From contig NZ_BIMD01000022.1 in NCBI RefSeq assembly GCF_004000905.1, forward strand, positions 19,196-83,195: DNA of 64,000 nt. The letters are read 5' to 3'. Source of the stretch: Paenibacillus humicus NBRC 102415 (GTDB lineage: Bacteria > Bacillota > Bacilli > Paenibacillales > Paenibacillaceae). The notes under the pieces were generated by a model that was not told the DNA's origin, did no database searches, and was given only the letters and a program-made list of their open reading frames with translations. The translations under genes were made by a program, and so were the position numbers. The number at the start of each line of letters is the position of its first letter. Position 1 is the stretch's first letter. This document shows positions 17,708-25,841 of the stretch, one piece after another.

Positions 17708-18466
17708 CTAGTCGCCGGCAGGCAGCTTGATTTTGCCGCTCAGGAACGGGCATTTCGACAAGGCGCTGTCGTCGTCCCGCAAATAGTATTGCTGCCATTC
17801 CTGGTTGTCCTGCTGGCCGTACCATTTGAGCGACGGATGGGCGGGGATGCCGTCGTAGTCCGCCAGCTTCCTGCGGATGATTTTTTTCATGTTGCGGCCG
17901 AAGGGCGTGGAGTCGTTGATTTCCCGGAAAACCCAGCGCGGCTGGAAAGCTGCGAGAAAGCCGGAAAAGGAGCGGCTGCGCCGGACCACATGGGCCGGAG
18001 TGGCGCAAAAGGCGAAATAGGGCTCTCCGCCGAAGCAGAATTCCCATTCGTGATGCCCGGGATCCCGGGGAATCGATTCCGGCCAGGGTGCCGGGTCCAG
18101 CCTGGAAGCGCCGCTGAGAAGAGACCAGAACAGCTCCTCGTAGGTTTCCACGGACGCGCTCTCCAGCAGATCCTCGGGAGTGCGGAAGAAGATGACCAGC
18201 GAGGCGTATTTGCCCGTTTCCCCGGACAAGGGACCGTACTGCGCAAGCAGATCGGCGACTTCGCGCGCCGCCGCTTCCGTACGCGGGTCGGGAGCGAACC
18301 CGAACCGCAGATTGTCGGTCAGGAAGCCCTGCCTGCCCGGCACGCAAGGATAGGAATTGTCGTCGTCGGCGATCATGGAAGCAAAGCTCAGGTAGGCTTC
18401 CCTTTCCCACTTCTCCAGTGACATTGAGTGATGTTCAAGCCAGCTTTTCGCATGCAGTTGTGCCAT
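17708..18466 (-). CDS. YqcI/YcgG family protein
   Basis: This 252-residue protein matches the B. subtilis YqcI/YcgG proteins in length and in motifs: YPCVPGRQGFLTDNLRFGF, then WEFCFGGEPYFAFCATPAHV, RWVFREIND and YGQQDNQEWQQYYLRDDDS. A characterised relative, as I recall, is GntA, a heme-dependent guanidine N-hydroxylase of guanitoxin biosynthesis; activity here is unproven. The ATG at 18466 is 13 bases after AAAGGAGG, and longer starts have no ribosome binding site. It follows the LysE-type exporter gene by 76 bases in the same direction. Confidence 0.82.
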   Translation of the reverse strand: MAQLHAKSWLEHHSMSLEKWEREAYLSFASMIADDDNSYPCVPGRQGFLTDNLRFGFAPDPRTEAAAREVADLLAQYGPLSGETGKYASLVIFFRTPEDLLESASVETYEELFWSLLSGASRLDPAPWPESIPRDPGHHEWEFCFGGEPYFAFCATPAHVVRRSRSFSGFLAAFQPRWVFREINDSTPFGRNMKKIIRRKLADYDGIPAHPSLKWYGQQDNQEWQQYYLRDDDSALSKCPFLSGKIKLPAGD

Positions 18467-18542
18467 CCGTCCTTGCCATCCTCCTTTGATACGTCGCTTC
18501 ATCGTATGTAAGGAGTGGGAGTTGGGTGAACGTCCCGGCATT

Positions 18543-19166
18543 CTAGGCCGTCAGCTGGAGGAAGGCCTGCCAGCCGAAGTAAAGGCCGAAGCCGATCAGC
18601 GACAGCCCTGCCAGGGAGGAGATGCCTTGCAGGACGCGGCTGCTGGCGAATCGCCGCAGCGAGCTTGCGAGTGCGGCCATGACGACGTCCCAGAGCAGGA
18701 TGCCCGCGAAAATTCCGGTGCTGTGCAGGAGCAGCAGAGAGAGGCCCTCATGGGAGCTCCCGGCGATCAGGGAGCCGTAGATGCCGAGCCAGAACAGGAT
18801 ATTGAGCGGGTTGAGGAGCGCCATCAGGAAGCCGGAGCGGAAGGATGCGGCTCTCGTCGTTTCCTCATGGAGCGGACCCGGCAGCGAGGGGGAAGCGGCC
18901 TTCAGCGTCTCGAGACCGGTGTACATGAGCACGAAGAAGCCGAAAGAGAACAGCAGCGTGCGCATGAAGCCGGTCGCCAGGAAGTTCGCCACGCCGAAAT
19001 AAATCAGCAGCATGTACAGCGCGTCGGCAGCCATGGCGCCGATTCCGACCAGCCATGCATGGGTGAAGCCGAACCGGGCTCCCTTGTCCAGCTGGGCGGC
19101 GTTGATGGGGCCGATCGGAGCCGACAGGGACAGACCCAGCAGCACATAGGCCAAAAAGGCGTTCAT
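18543..19166 (-). CDS. LysE/RhtB-family amino acid exporter
   Basis: The 207-residue protein has six membrane spans. The first carries the LysE signature SLSAPIGPINAAQLDKGA and a later one NPLNILFWLGIYGSL. The family exports basic or neutral amino acids and their analogues. A near-perfect GGAGGTGAA site precedes the ATG. It lies between a DUF1989 gene and a YqcI/YcgG gene, all leftward, so the exported compound may be linked to those enzymes. Confidence 0.9.
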   Translation of the reverse strand: MNAFLAYVLLGLSLSAPIGPINAAQLDKGARFGFTHAWLVGIGAMAADALYMLLIYFGVANFLATGFMRTLLFSFGFFVLMYTGLETLKAASPSLPGPLHEETTRAASFRSGFLMALLNPLNILFWLGIYGSLIAGSSHEGLSLLLLHSTGIFAGILLWDVVMAALASSLRRFASSRVLQGISSLAGLSLIGFGLYFGWQAFLQLTA

Positions 19167-19260
19167 CCGAAATTCACCTCCAGAGGAAATAGGCTTGCCT
19201 GCAACGGGTACAAGTCATCCTATTCCTATTCGGAGGCTTATTTTTGTAGAAGGACAAATA

Positions 19261-19281
19261 GGGGCGCCGGAGCGGCGTCCC
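19261..19281 (-). terminator. hairpin after the DUF1989 gene, possible weak terminator
   Basis: A 9-bp stem with one mismatch (GGGACGCCG / CGGCGCCCC on the minus strand) and a three-base loop, followed only by TATTTG. It lies 61 bases past the DUF1989 stop, so readthrough into the lysE-type gene is likely. Confidence 0.4.
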
Positions 19282-19342
19282 TGGAAACAGTTCGATTCAA
19301 CGACTCCCATGTGTCGCCCGGCCGATCCATCGATCGCCGTGA

Positions 19343-19936
19343 TCAGTCGACAACTTCGACGCGGATCGGCGTGCAGGCATAGCTGTTGCAGGCGCTTTCC
19401 GAGCAGGGGCAGGCAGAGACGGCGACGATCAGATCCATTTCCGCCCTCAGCTCCACCGCGTCGCCCGCCTTCGATAGCGGACGCTCGACGGAAATGCTGC
19501 CGTCCGGATGGATGACGGTGTTCATGAACACGTTGAACGCGTAATGCTGGTCCGGCTCCGGCAAGCCGTACGGCTCCAGTGCCCGGGTCAGGTTTTCATG
19601 GCAGCTGGCGTGGTTTTTCTTGCCGTACAAAAACTCGTACATCTCCGGACGGCAGGAGGCGTTGATGAAATCGTGGACGCCGACGTCGTCGGCGACAACG
19701 GTCAGGATCGGACGGTATTTGTTGGAGTAGAGAATATCCCCCGGACGGACCTTCATCTTATGGAGGGCGTCCATCGTCACGTTGGGATCGATCCTCTCGG
19801 TCGTGTCGTCAGCGCGGTAAGCGACGAAATCGGCCACCTGCTCGCCCTCGACATCCGTCACCCGGATGACTTGGCCTTTGTTTACTTTGAAGCCGATTCC
19901 TTCTCCGGCTGGAATCAGCCAGTGGCTCTGCGGCAT
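19343..19936 (-). CDS. DUF1989 (urea carboxylase-associated family) protein
   Basis: The 197-residue protein has the DUF1989 pattern: WLIPAGEGIGFKVNKGQVIR, DVEGEQVADFVAY, NVTMDALHKMKVRPGDILYS, and a Cys-rich end (SACPCSESACN) that suits metal binding. Relatives next to urea carboxylase are, as I recall, subunits of carboxyguanidine deiminase. No urea carboxylase gene is present here. It runs leftward ahead of the LysE-type exporter gene and is divergent from the thioesterase gene. AAGGGTG precedes the ATG. Confidence 0.85.
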   Translation of the reverse strand: MPQSHWLIPAGEGIGFKVNKGQVIRVTDVEGEQVADFVAYRADDTTERIDPNVTMDALHKMKVRPGDILYSNKYRPILTVVADDVGVHDFINASCRPEMYEFLYGKKNHASCHENLTRALEPYGLPEPDQHYAFNVFMNTVIHPDGSISVERPLSKAGDAVELRAEMDLIVAVSACPCSESACNSYACTPIRVEVVD

Positions 19937-20137
19937 GCTCGGTTCACCCTTCCTATGGTCATCTAGTCAGTATGGCTGTAAGGCGATCGGGGCATGCATC
20001 GGGACGCCCGGACCGTCGGCAGCGGCGGAAAAGTTGTCTGTCCGGCACGCGGCGTGATATCCTGCATGATAGACCTATCGTTTCCGGCAGAGGCGAGAGC
20101 GTGGACCGGAAGGATGCTGAAAGGGGCATTTCGCATC

Positions 20138-20602
20138 ATGAGCAAGGGCGCATTCATGGGGGAAGACAGGCAAGCCTGGCTGGAATCGTTTCAATTTTCC
20201 ATCCCGCTGAAAATCCGTTATTGCGAGACGGACATGCTGGGGCATGTCAACAACGTCAGCTACTTCATGTATTTCGAGCAGGGCAGGATCGAGTACGTCG
20301 AGAACCTGGGGCTGACCGACGAGCTGTTCAGCGACAAGACGGTATCCGTCGTGGCGGATCTCGAATGCCAGTACCTGGGCCAAATTTATCTCCGCGACCA
20401 GCTGCGGCTGCATGTGAAGACAGCCAAGCTCGGACGCTCGTCCATGGACATCCATTACGCGCTTACCGTCGGGGAAGAGCTCAGGGCCGCGGGACGCGGC
20501 ACGGTCGTGCTGATCGATACGGCCAGCGGCCGCAGCACCGCCATCCCGGATCATGTGCGGGAGGCGCTCCGCTCCTTCGAGGGCGAGGGAATGACCGATT
20601 AA
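20138..20602 (+). CDS. hotdog-fold acyl-CoA thioesterase (YbgC/FadM type)
   Basis: The protein of about 154 residues has the 4-hydroxybenzoyl-CoA thioesterase signature RYCETDMLGHVNNVSYFMYF; its Asp is the catalytic residue in this class. It hydrolyses an acyl-CoA in the cytoplasm. ATG 20138 has AAAGGGG eleven bases upstream. ATGs at 20114 and 20156 are possible alternatives with poorer or equal support. The glycosyltransferase gene follows after 183 bases. Confidence 0.82.
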   Translation: MSKGAFMGEDRQAWLESFQFSIPLKIRYCETDMLGHVNNVSYFMYFEQGRIEYVENLGLTDELFSDKTVSVVADLECQYLGQIYLRDQLRLHVKTAKLGRSSMDIHYALTVGEELRAAGRGTVVLIDTASGRSTAIPDHVREALRSFEGEGMTD

Positions 20603-20785
20603 CCGGACTTCGGTCCAGGACAGGAACATTCCACAGACGGTATGCCTCAAGCGCCCCATCGCGGTAAGCTGGTTCCAGACGACATCTTGCGGGCAGGGCA
20701 TGCGGAAGAAGACTATTTCGGCCGAACGAGCCGTATGTATAAGCGGAAGCTGCCACCGGCTAAGATCTTGAAGGAGGAACCCCCT

Positions 20786-21979
20786 TTGGTACCTATAAGC
20801 CAGCAGAGGATCCTGGTCTTGACCGGGACGCTGGGCGACGGCCACAACCAGGCGGCCGGAGCCATCGCGGAAGCGGCGGCGCGGCAATATCCCGACGCTG
20901 TTGTCCGGGTCGTGGATTTCATGCAGTGGACGCATCCCAAGACGCATTCCGTAGGCAGATTCTTCTACATGCAGGGCGTCAAAGGCTTGCCGTCCTTGTA
21001 CGGATACCTGTACCGCGCCACCCGCGACGAGAACCGCCTGTCCGGGATGTTCAAGCAGATGCGCACGTTCCGCTCCGGGAGGATGATGGAGCTGCTGGAG
21101 GAATTCAGGCCCTCCGTCGTAGTCAGCACCTTCCCGCCCGCTGCAGCGGCGATGTCCCGTCTCAAGACGGCCGGGCTGACGTCGGTCGCCACGGTGACGG
21201 TGATGACCGATTACGCGCGGCACAGCTACTGGCTCCATCCGGGCACGGACCGGTACATCGTCGGCTCCGAGTCGATCCAGCGCTCCCTGACGGAGCTCGG
21301 CATACCGGCTGGAGCCGTATCGGTCACCGGCATGCCCGTCCGCTTCTCCTTCGGACGCGCCTACGACCGTCTGGAGCTGCGGCGCAAGCATGGGCTCAGC
21401 CCCACCCTGCCGGTCGTTCTCGTCATGGGCGGGGGCGACGGCCTGATCGGACGGCGGCTGCTGACGCTGCTGGATTCCGCCGAGGACATGCCGCCCGCCC
21501 AGTACGTCTTCGTCTGCGGCCGCAACGAGAAGCTGCGCCGCCAGCTGGAGAAACGGCTGGAAGCGATGGGCGGACCGCATCGGATCCTCGTGACAGGCTT
21601 CATCGACTATGTGCACGAGCTCATGGCCGCAGCCGACGTCATGGTGACGAAGCCGGGCGGCCTCACCGTCTCCGAGGCTCTGTCGCAGGAGCTGCCGATG
21701 ATTCTGTTCAAGCCGATTCCGGGACAAGAGCAGGAGAACTCGGCTTATCTGACGCGGCTGGGAGCCGCAGTGGAAGCCCGCTCCAAGTCGGACCTCATGC
21801 GTAGGCTGCGCCAGGTCATCGCGGAAGACGCGCTGCGCGCCCGCCTGCGCAAGAACGCATCGCTGAACAAGCCGGAGCATGGCGCGGATCGGGCCGTGCA
21901 TGCGATCATCCGGATGCTCGGCCAATCGGCCGAAGGCGCGGACGCCGCAGCTCTTCGCTTGGCGGCTGCCCATGCGTGA
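20786..21979 (+). CDS. GT28-type glycosyltransferase, diacylglycerol glucosyltransferase (UgtP)-like
   Basis: The 397-residue enzyme has the monogalactosyl/processive diacylglycerol glycosyltransferase layout. The N-terminal domain starts ILVLTGTLGDGHNQAAGAI, and a conserved STFPPAAAAMSRL follows. The C-terminal donor site reads KPGGLTVSEALSQELPMILF, with PGQEQENSAYL. It would transfer a sugar from UDP-glucose (or a similar donor) to a membrane lipid at the cytoplasmic face. AAGGAGG at 20771-20777 is eight bases before TTG 20786, the chosen start. Upstream ATGs in the frame lack a ribosome binding site. Confidence 0.86.
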   Translation: MVPISQQRILVLTGTLGDGHNQAAGAIAEAAARQYPDAVVRVVDFMQWTHPKTHSVGRFFYMQGVKGLPSLYGYLYRATRDENRLSGMFKQMRTFRSGRMMELLEEFRPSVVVSTFPPAAAAMSRLKTAGLTSVATVTVMTDYARHSYWLHPGTDRYIVGSESIQRSLTELGIPAGAVSVTGMPVRFSFGRAYDRLELRRKHGLSPTLPVVLVMGGGDGLIGRRLLTLLDSAEDMPPAQYVFVCGRNEKLRRQLEKRLEAMGGPHRILVTGFIDYVHELMAAADVMVTKPGGLTVSEALSQELPMILFKPIPGQEQENSAYLTRLGAAVEARSKSDLMRRLRQVIAEDALRARLRKNASLNKPEHGADRAVHAIIRMLGQSAEGADAAALRLAAAHA

Positions 21980-22064
21980 CAGCTGCACAAGCTGGAGACG
22001 TTGCTCAAGCATGACGGTCGGGCAGGCATGAGAATGCGGCAGGCATGACCGATTGCTGCGCACG

Positions 22065-22126
22065 CATCCGGAGATGCAAAAGCTCAGCTGCGCATCCATC
22101 CGAAGCTGCAACAGCTCAGCTGCGCA
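22065..22126. repeat. two 30-bp direct repeats downstream of the glycosyltransferase gene
   Basis: Copies at 22065-22094 and 22097-22126 agree at 27 of 30 positions and share AGCTCAGCTGCGCA. They lie in the transcribed tail before the terminator. I know no function for them. Confidence 0.8.
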
Positions 22127-22146
22127 GACATCGGAAGATACAAGAA

Positions 22147-22179
22147 GGAATTCGGCCATCGGCCCGGATTCCTTTTTTT
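22147..22179 (+). terminator. intrinsic terminator of the glycosyltransferase gene
   Basis: GGAATTCGGCC and GGCCCGGATTCC pair imperfectly around a short loop, followed by seven T. Confidence 0.88.
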
Positions 22180-22436
22180 GATTTTTGCTGTCGGCGGCAT
22201 CGTGTTTTTGTACTGATTTCGCCTGCCGTCTGCTTTATTTTTCAGGATGGCTTGCCTGATCAAAAATGTATGCGCTATCATAACAATTGTGACGAAAACG
22301 CTCAAAACGATGTCAGATTTTCCGATATTTATTGGAAATACGAGGAAAATTGGCATCGAAATGTTCTGGCGCTCGTCCAAATCCTTGACTATGATGGTAG
22401 AAAACATCCCAAAACTCGCCTGGGGGAATCGGCAGC
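22180..22436 (+). promoter_or_regulatory. AT-rich leader/promoter region of the two-component operon
   Basis: This gap is much lower in GC than the genes around it and must hold the promoter of the histidine kinase gene. I cannot point to a clear -35/-10 pair. CGAAAACGCTCAAA (22293-22306) matches 12 of 14 positions of the CcpA cre consensus. No open frame here looks real. Confidence 0.4.
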
Positions 22437-24224
22437 ATGGAAAACTGGCTCGGCAAATCACTCAAACACAAGCTATCCCTCCTGACGATTCTAGCCGTGC
22501 TCGTGCCGCTGATGTCGCTCGGACTGCTGTCCTACTCAATCGCCGAGGGGCTGTCGGAAGAGAAAGCCAAGATCGACGGCATGAAGACGCTGGATCTGCT
22601 CCAGGCTTACCTGGACAACATGGTCGCGGACGTGGAGAACATGTCGCTCTTCCTGATCGGCAACGAGAATGTCCAGAAGGATCTGCAGGCCGGACAGCGC
22701 GATGCGCGCAAGCAGACCGCCATCATCAGCTTTCTGACCGATCTGGCCTTCTCCAAGCCGTATATCAGCAACATCACCATCGACGGATCGGGCGGAAGCT
22801 CGCCCGTGAGCATCCGCTCCGTCGTCTCCTCCGGCCTTGACCGCCTTGCGGCCGAGGACCCGGAGCATTACGGCCCGCATGCCAAATGGTGGTCGTCCGT
22901 CTACGTGCAGACGACTTCCCTGGACAGCCAGCAGGTGCTGACGATGTCCCGGCCGATCCGCAGCACGACGCGTTACGACAAAGTCATCGGCCAGCTGCGA
23001 ATCAGCCTCGACCAGTCGGTCATCGCCCGCCAGCTGCGGCAGTCCGAGCTGGAAGGCTCGGGCTCGGTCGTGCTGCTCGACGGACAGGGCCGGATTATGG
23101 CCGGACCGCCGCGCTGGGAGACGAACCGCCCCCTTACGGATTATTTGCCGGGCTTGACCGGGCTGGACGGAGAGAGCGGCGTGCTCACTTACGGCCAGAA
23201 CGACACCCGTTCCACCGTCCTGTACCGCTCGCTCGGCAGAGCCGACTGGAAGCTCGCCGGCATCATCCCCTTTCAGGAGTACCGCTCCCAGAACCGCTAT
23301 TTCCTTACGCTCACCGCAATCTCGGTATGCATCGCCCTCCTGTTCGTCATTGTCGTCGTCGGCTTCATCGTGCGCAAGGTGACCGGGCCGCTCTCCTCGC
23401 TGACGAGGCAGCTGCGGGGCGCGAATCCCGAGGAGCCGCTGCCTGTAATTCCGGTCACAACAATCGACGAGGTCGGCCAGCTGGTCATCAGCTACAATCG
23501 GCTCAGCAGCCGCATCGTCAACCTGACGGAGGAAGTGAAGCGGAGCGAGAGCATGAAGAAGGAAGCGGACATGCTGGCGCTGCAAGCCCAGATCAACCCT
23601 CATTTCCTTTACAACACTCTGTCTTCCGTCCAGTGGATGGCGCTGATGAACAAGGATGCCCGCACGGCGGAAATGGTCGGCTCGCTCAGCGACTTCCTCC
23701 GCTTCAGCCTCAACAAGGGGCAGGAATACTGTACGGTGTCCCAGGAAATCAGCCATGTGCAGAGCTATATCAAGGTACAGTCGATCCGTTATCCGGAGCG
23801 GTTCTGGTTCCGCACGGAGGTGCCTCAAGAGCTGCTGGAGCGCCGGATGCTGAAGCTGCTGCTGCAGCCGCTGATCGAGAACGCCCTGCTGCACGGCATT
23901 CTCAAGCGGCCCGAGCCCGGAGGCATCGAGGTCATCGCCGCTCCCGTCGAGGAGGGAATCCGCTTCACGGTCCGGGATGACGGAGTCGGCATTGAGCCGG
24001 CGAAGCTGGAGGAGCTGCGGGGCCTGCTCGTGAGCCGGCTGCTGCCGGGCTTCGATACGGCGACCGGGGGAGAATACGGCAGCTACGGGCTGCGCAACGT
24101 GCACAACCGGCTGCTGCTCCATTATGGTCCGGGCGCAGGCCTGCAGGTGGAGAGCCGCGTCGGAGAAGGGACAGTCGTCATGTTCGTGCTGCCGGAGCCG
24201 GCCGAGGAGGAGGGAAGCGGATGA
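22437..24224 (+). CDS. YesM-type sensor histidine kinase
   Basis: The 595-residue kinase has an N-terminal membrane helix (residues about 13-35), an extracellular sensor domain to about 280, a second helix (FVIVVVGFIVRKVTG), and a HAMP region. A His_kinase domain with QAQINPHFLYNTL (His389 phosphorylated) and an HATPase_c domain (PLIENALLHGI, DDGVGIEP) follow. Such kinases in Paenibacillus sense sugars or their binding proteins. GGGGGA precedes the ATG. Its stop overlaps the regulator gene start (ATGA). The downstream transporter genes are its likely target. Confidence 0.93.
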   Translation: MENWLGKSLKHKLSLLTILAVLVPLMSLGLLSYSIAEGLSEEKAKIDGMKTLDLLQAYLDNMVADVENMSLFLIGNENVQKDLQAGQRDARKQTAIISFLTDLAFSKPYISNITIDGSGGSSPVSIRSVVSSGLDRLAAEDPEHYGPHAKWWSSVYVQTTSLDSQQVLTMSRPIRSTTRYDKVIGQLRISLDQSVIARQLRQSELEGSGSVVLLDGQGRIMAGPPRWETNRPLTDYLPGLTGLDGESGVLTYGQNDTRSTVLYRSLGRADWKLAGIIPFQEYRSQNRYFLTLTAISVCIALLFVIVVVGFIVRKVTGPLSSLTRQLRGANPEEPLPVIPVTTIDEVGQLVISYNRLSSRIVNLTEEVKRSESMKKEADMLALQAQINPHFLYNTLSSVQWMALMNKDARTAEMVGSLSDFLRFSLNKGQEYCTVSQEISHVQSYIKVQSIRYPERFWFRTEVPQELLERRMLKLLLQPLIENALLHGILKRPEPGGIEVIAAPVEEGIRFTVRDDGVGIEPAKLEELRGLLVSRLLPGFDTATGGEYGSYGLRNVHNRLLLHYGPGAGLQVESRVGEGTVVMFVLPEPAEEEGSG

Positions 24225-25750
24225 AGCTGCTCATAGTCGACGATGAAGTCATCATCCGTACCGGTTTGAGCACGGTCATTCCTTGGGCGGAGAACGGCTT
24301 CAGCCTGCTGCCCGCAGCGGCTTCCGCGGAGGAAGCGCTGATGCGCATCCCGGTGGAGAGGCCGGAGCTGATTCTCACCGACATCCGCATGACGGGAGCA
24401 AGCGGCCTCGAGATGAGCTCGGAGGTGTTCGCCTCTTATCCGGATACCGAGGTCATCGTGCTGTCCGGTTATGATGAATTTACTTATGCCCAGCAAGCCA
24501 TCAGGCAGGGCGTGAGCGAGTATCTGCTCAAGACGAGCGGTCCGGACGAGATTTTGCAGGCGGCGCTGCGGGCGAGAGACCGGCGCCGCAGCAAGTTGGA
24601 GCGCGAGGAGAGCAGACGGATGCAGTCGGAAGCCTATTACGGGCAGCAGATCTCCCGCCTTCTGGGAGGAGGGCGGCCGGAGCCGGAGCTGCTGGAGCAG
24701 ACGTTCGACTGGCATCCCGCCCTGCGCGCTGTCGGCCGGAGCCGCGGCCTGCAGCTATGGCTGCTCGGCTATGCCGGTCCGGCCGCTGCGCGCGGACTCG
24801 CCGAGGAGGCGGTCCAGCAGCTGGCCGGCCTTCTGGGCGTCCCTGCCGCCGCGCATGAACGGGGCTGGCTGCTTGCGGCCGCTGTCCGCGATGGGCAGGA
24901 GCTCGTTCCGCAGATGCGCTCCATCGTCCGGAAGGCTGCGGCGGCCGGAGTGCCGCTCCATGCGGCCGGCGGCGAAGTCCAGCCGGGCTGGGACGGCATG
25001 GAGGCGGCGAGAAGGACAGCGCTGCATGCGTATTCAAGCCGCTACCTGGCCGGCAGCGGCGGCGTCGTCCTGAATGCCGAGGTGAGCGGGCGCGAGGGCA
25101 TGCGCACCGTATGCTCTCCGGAGGAGGAGAGGGAGATCGCGCGCATGCTTCAAGCCGGTAGGGCGGAGGCGGTGGAGCAATGGACCGATCGTCTCCTGGA
25201 GAGCATCCGTTCCGAGGGGAAGGCGACGCCGGCTTCCGCAACCGCTTATTTCCACTCCGTGCTCATCGCCGGCTGCCGCTGGCTGGACCGCAGCGCGGAA
25301 TCCGTCGGGGCGGAGCCGGCTGCTCCACTGGAGGGCCTGGAGATCAGCGGCCTGGAGGAGCAGCCGCGCGAGACGCTCATCACCTGCCTGCTCACGCTGG
25401 CGAGCCGGTACAGGGAGCTGGCTTCCGGCGGCCACGGAGCCGTCAGGCGAGCCTGCGAATACATCCGCGAGCATCTCAGCAGCAGCCTGTCGCTGCAGCA
25501 GGTCGCCCGGCATGTCCACATGAATCCGACTTATTTCAGCGAGCTGTTCAAACGGGAGGCCGGACTCACCTATCTGGAGTTCGTCACGGCCGCGCGCATG
25601 GAGCGGGCGCGGGATCTGCTGCTGCATACGCCTGCCAAGGTCGCGCGCATCGCCGCGGAGGTCGGGTATGAGGACGCCAAGCATTTCAACAAGCTGTTCA
25701 AGACGCATAGCGGCTGCACGCCGACCGAATTCCGCCAGGCGGGCAGGTGA
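24221..25750 (+). CDS. YesN-type response regulator with AraC DNA-binding domain
   Basis: The 509-residue protein begins with a receiver domain (LLIVDDEVIIRTGL; phosphoacceptor Asp54 in LTDIRM; SGYDEF; LLK). A long middle region of unknown fold follows, and then two helix-turn-helix units of AraC type (HLSSSLSLQQVARHVHMNP, then GYEDAKHFNKLFKTHSGCTP) at the C-terminus. It would activate transcription, most likely of the sugar transporter genes that follow 91 bases downstream. It is translationally coupled to the kinase. Confidence 0.93.
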   Translation: MKLLIVDDEVIIRTGLSTVIPWAENGFSLLPAAASAEEALMRIPVERPELILTDIRMTGASGLEMSSEVFASYPDTEVIVLSGYDEFTYAQQAIRQGVSEYLLKTSGPDEILQAALRARDRRRSKLEREESRRMQSEAYYGQQISRLLGGGRPEPELLEQTFDWHPALRAVGRSRGLQLWLLGYAGPAAARGLAEEAVQQLAGLLGVPAAAHERGWLLAAAVRDGQELVPQMRSIVRKAAAAGVPLHAAGGEVQPGWDGMEAARRTALHAYSSRYLAGSGGVVLNAEVSGREGMRTVCSPEEEREIARMLQAGRAEAVEQWTDRLLESIRSEGKATPASATAYFHSVLIAGCRWLDRSAESVGAEPAAPLEGLEISGLEEQPRETLITCLLTLASRYRELASGGHGAVRRACEYIREHLSSSLSLQQVARHVHMNPTYFSELFKREAGLTYLEFVTAARMERARDLLLHTPAKVARIAAEVGYEDAKHFNKLFKTHSGCTPTEFRQAGR

Positions 25751-25841
25751 AGAATGCCCCCCCTGCTCCCGAAGGATCCCCCCTGCTGAGGCGGGGCCCC
25801 CTGGCTTATACTGAGGTCAATTCATGACAGGGGGAATGGTT

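Noticed and set aside
19937..20137. A guanidine riboswitch upstream of the DUF1989 gene
   Set aside because: The ykkC and mini-ykkC conserved elements (such as paired ACGR loops) are not visible; only one ACGG-like loop occurs.
22084..22461. A 125-codon minus-strand frame in the gap before the histidine kinase gene
   Set aside because: It spans the terminator and the repeats, has no ribosome binding site, and overlaps the kinase start.
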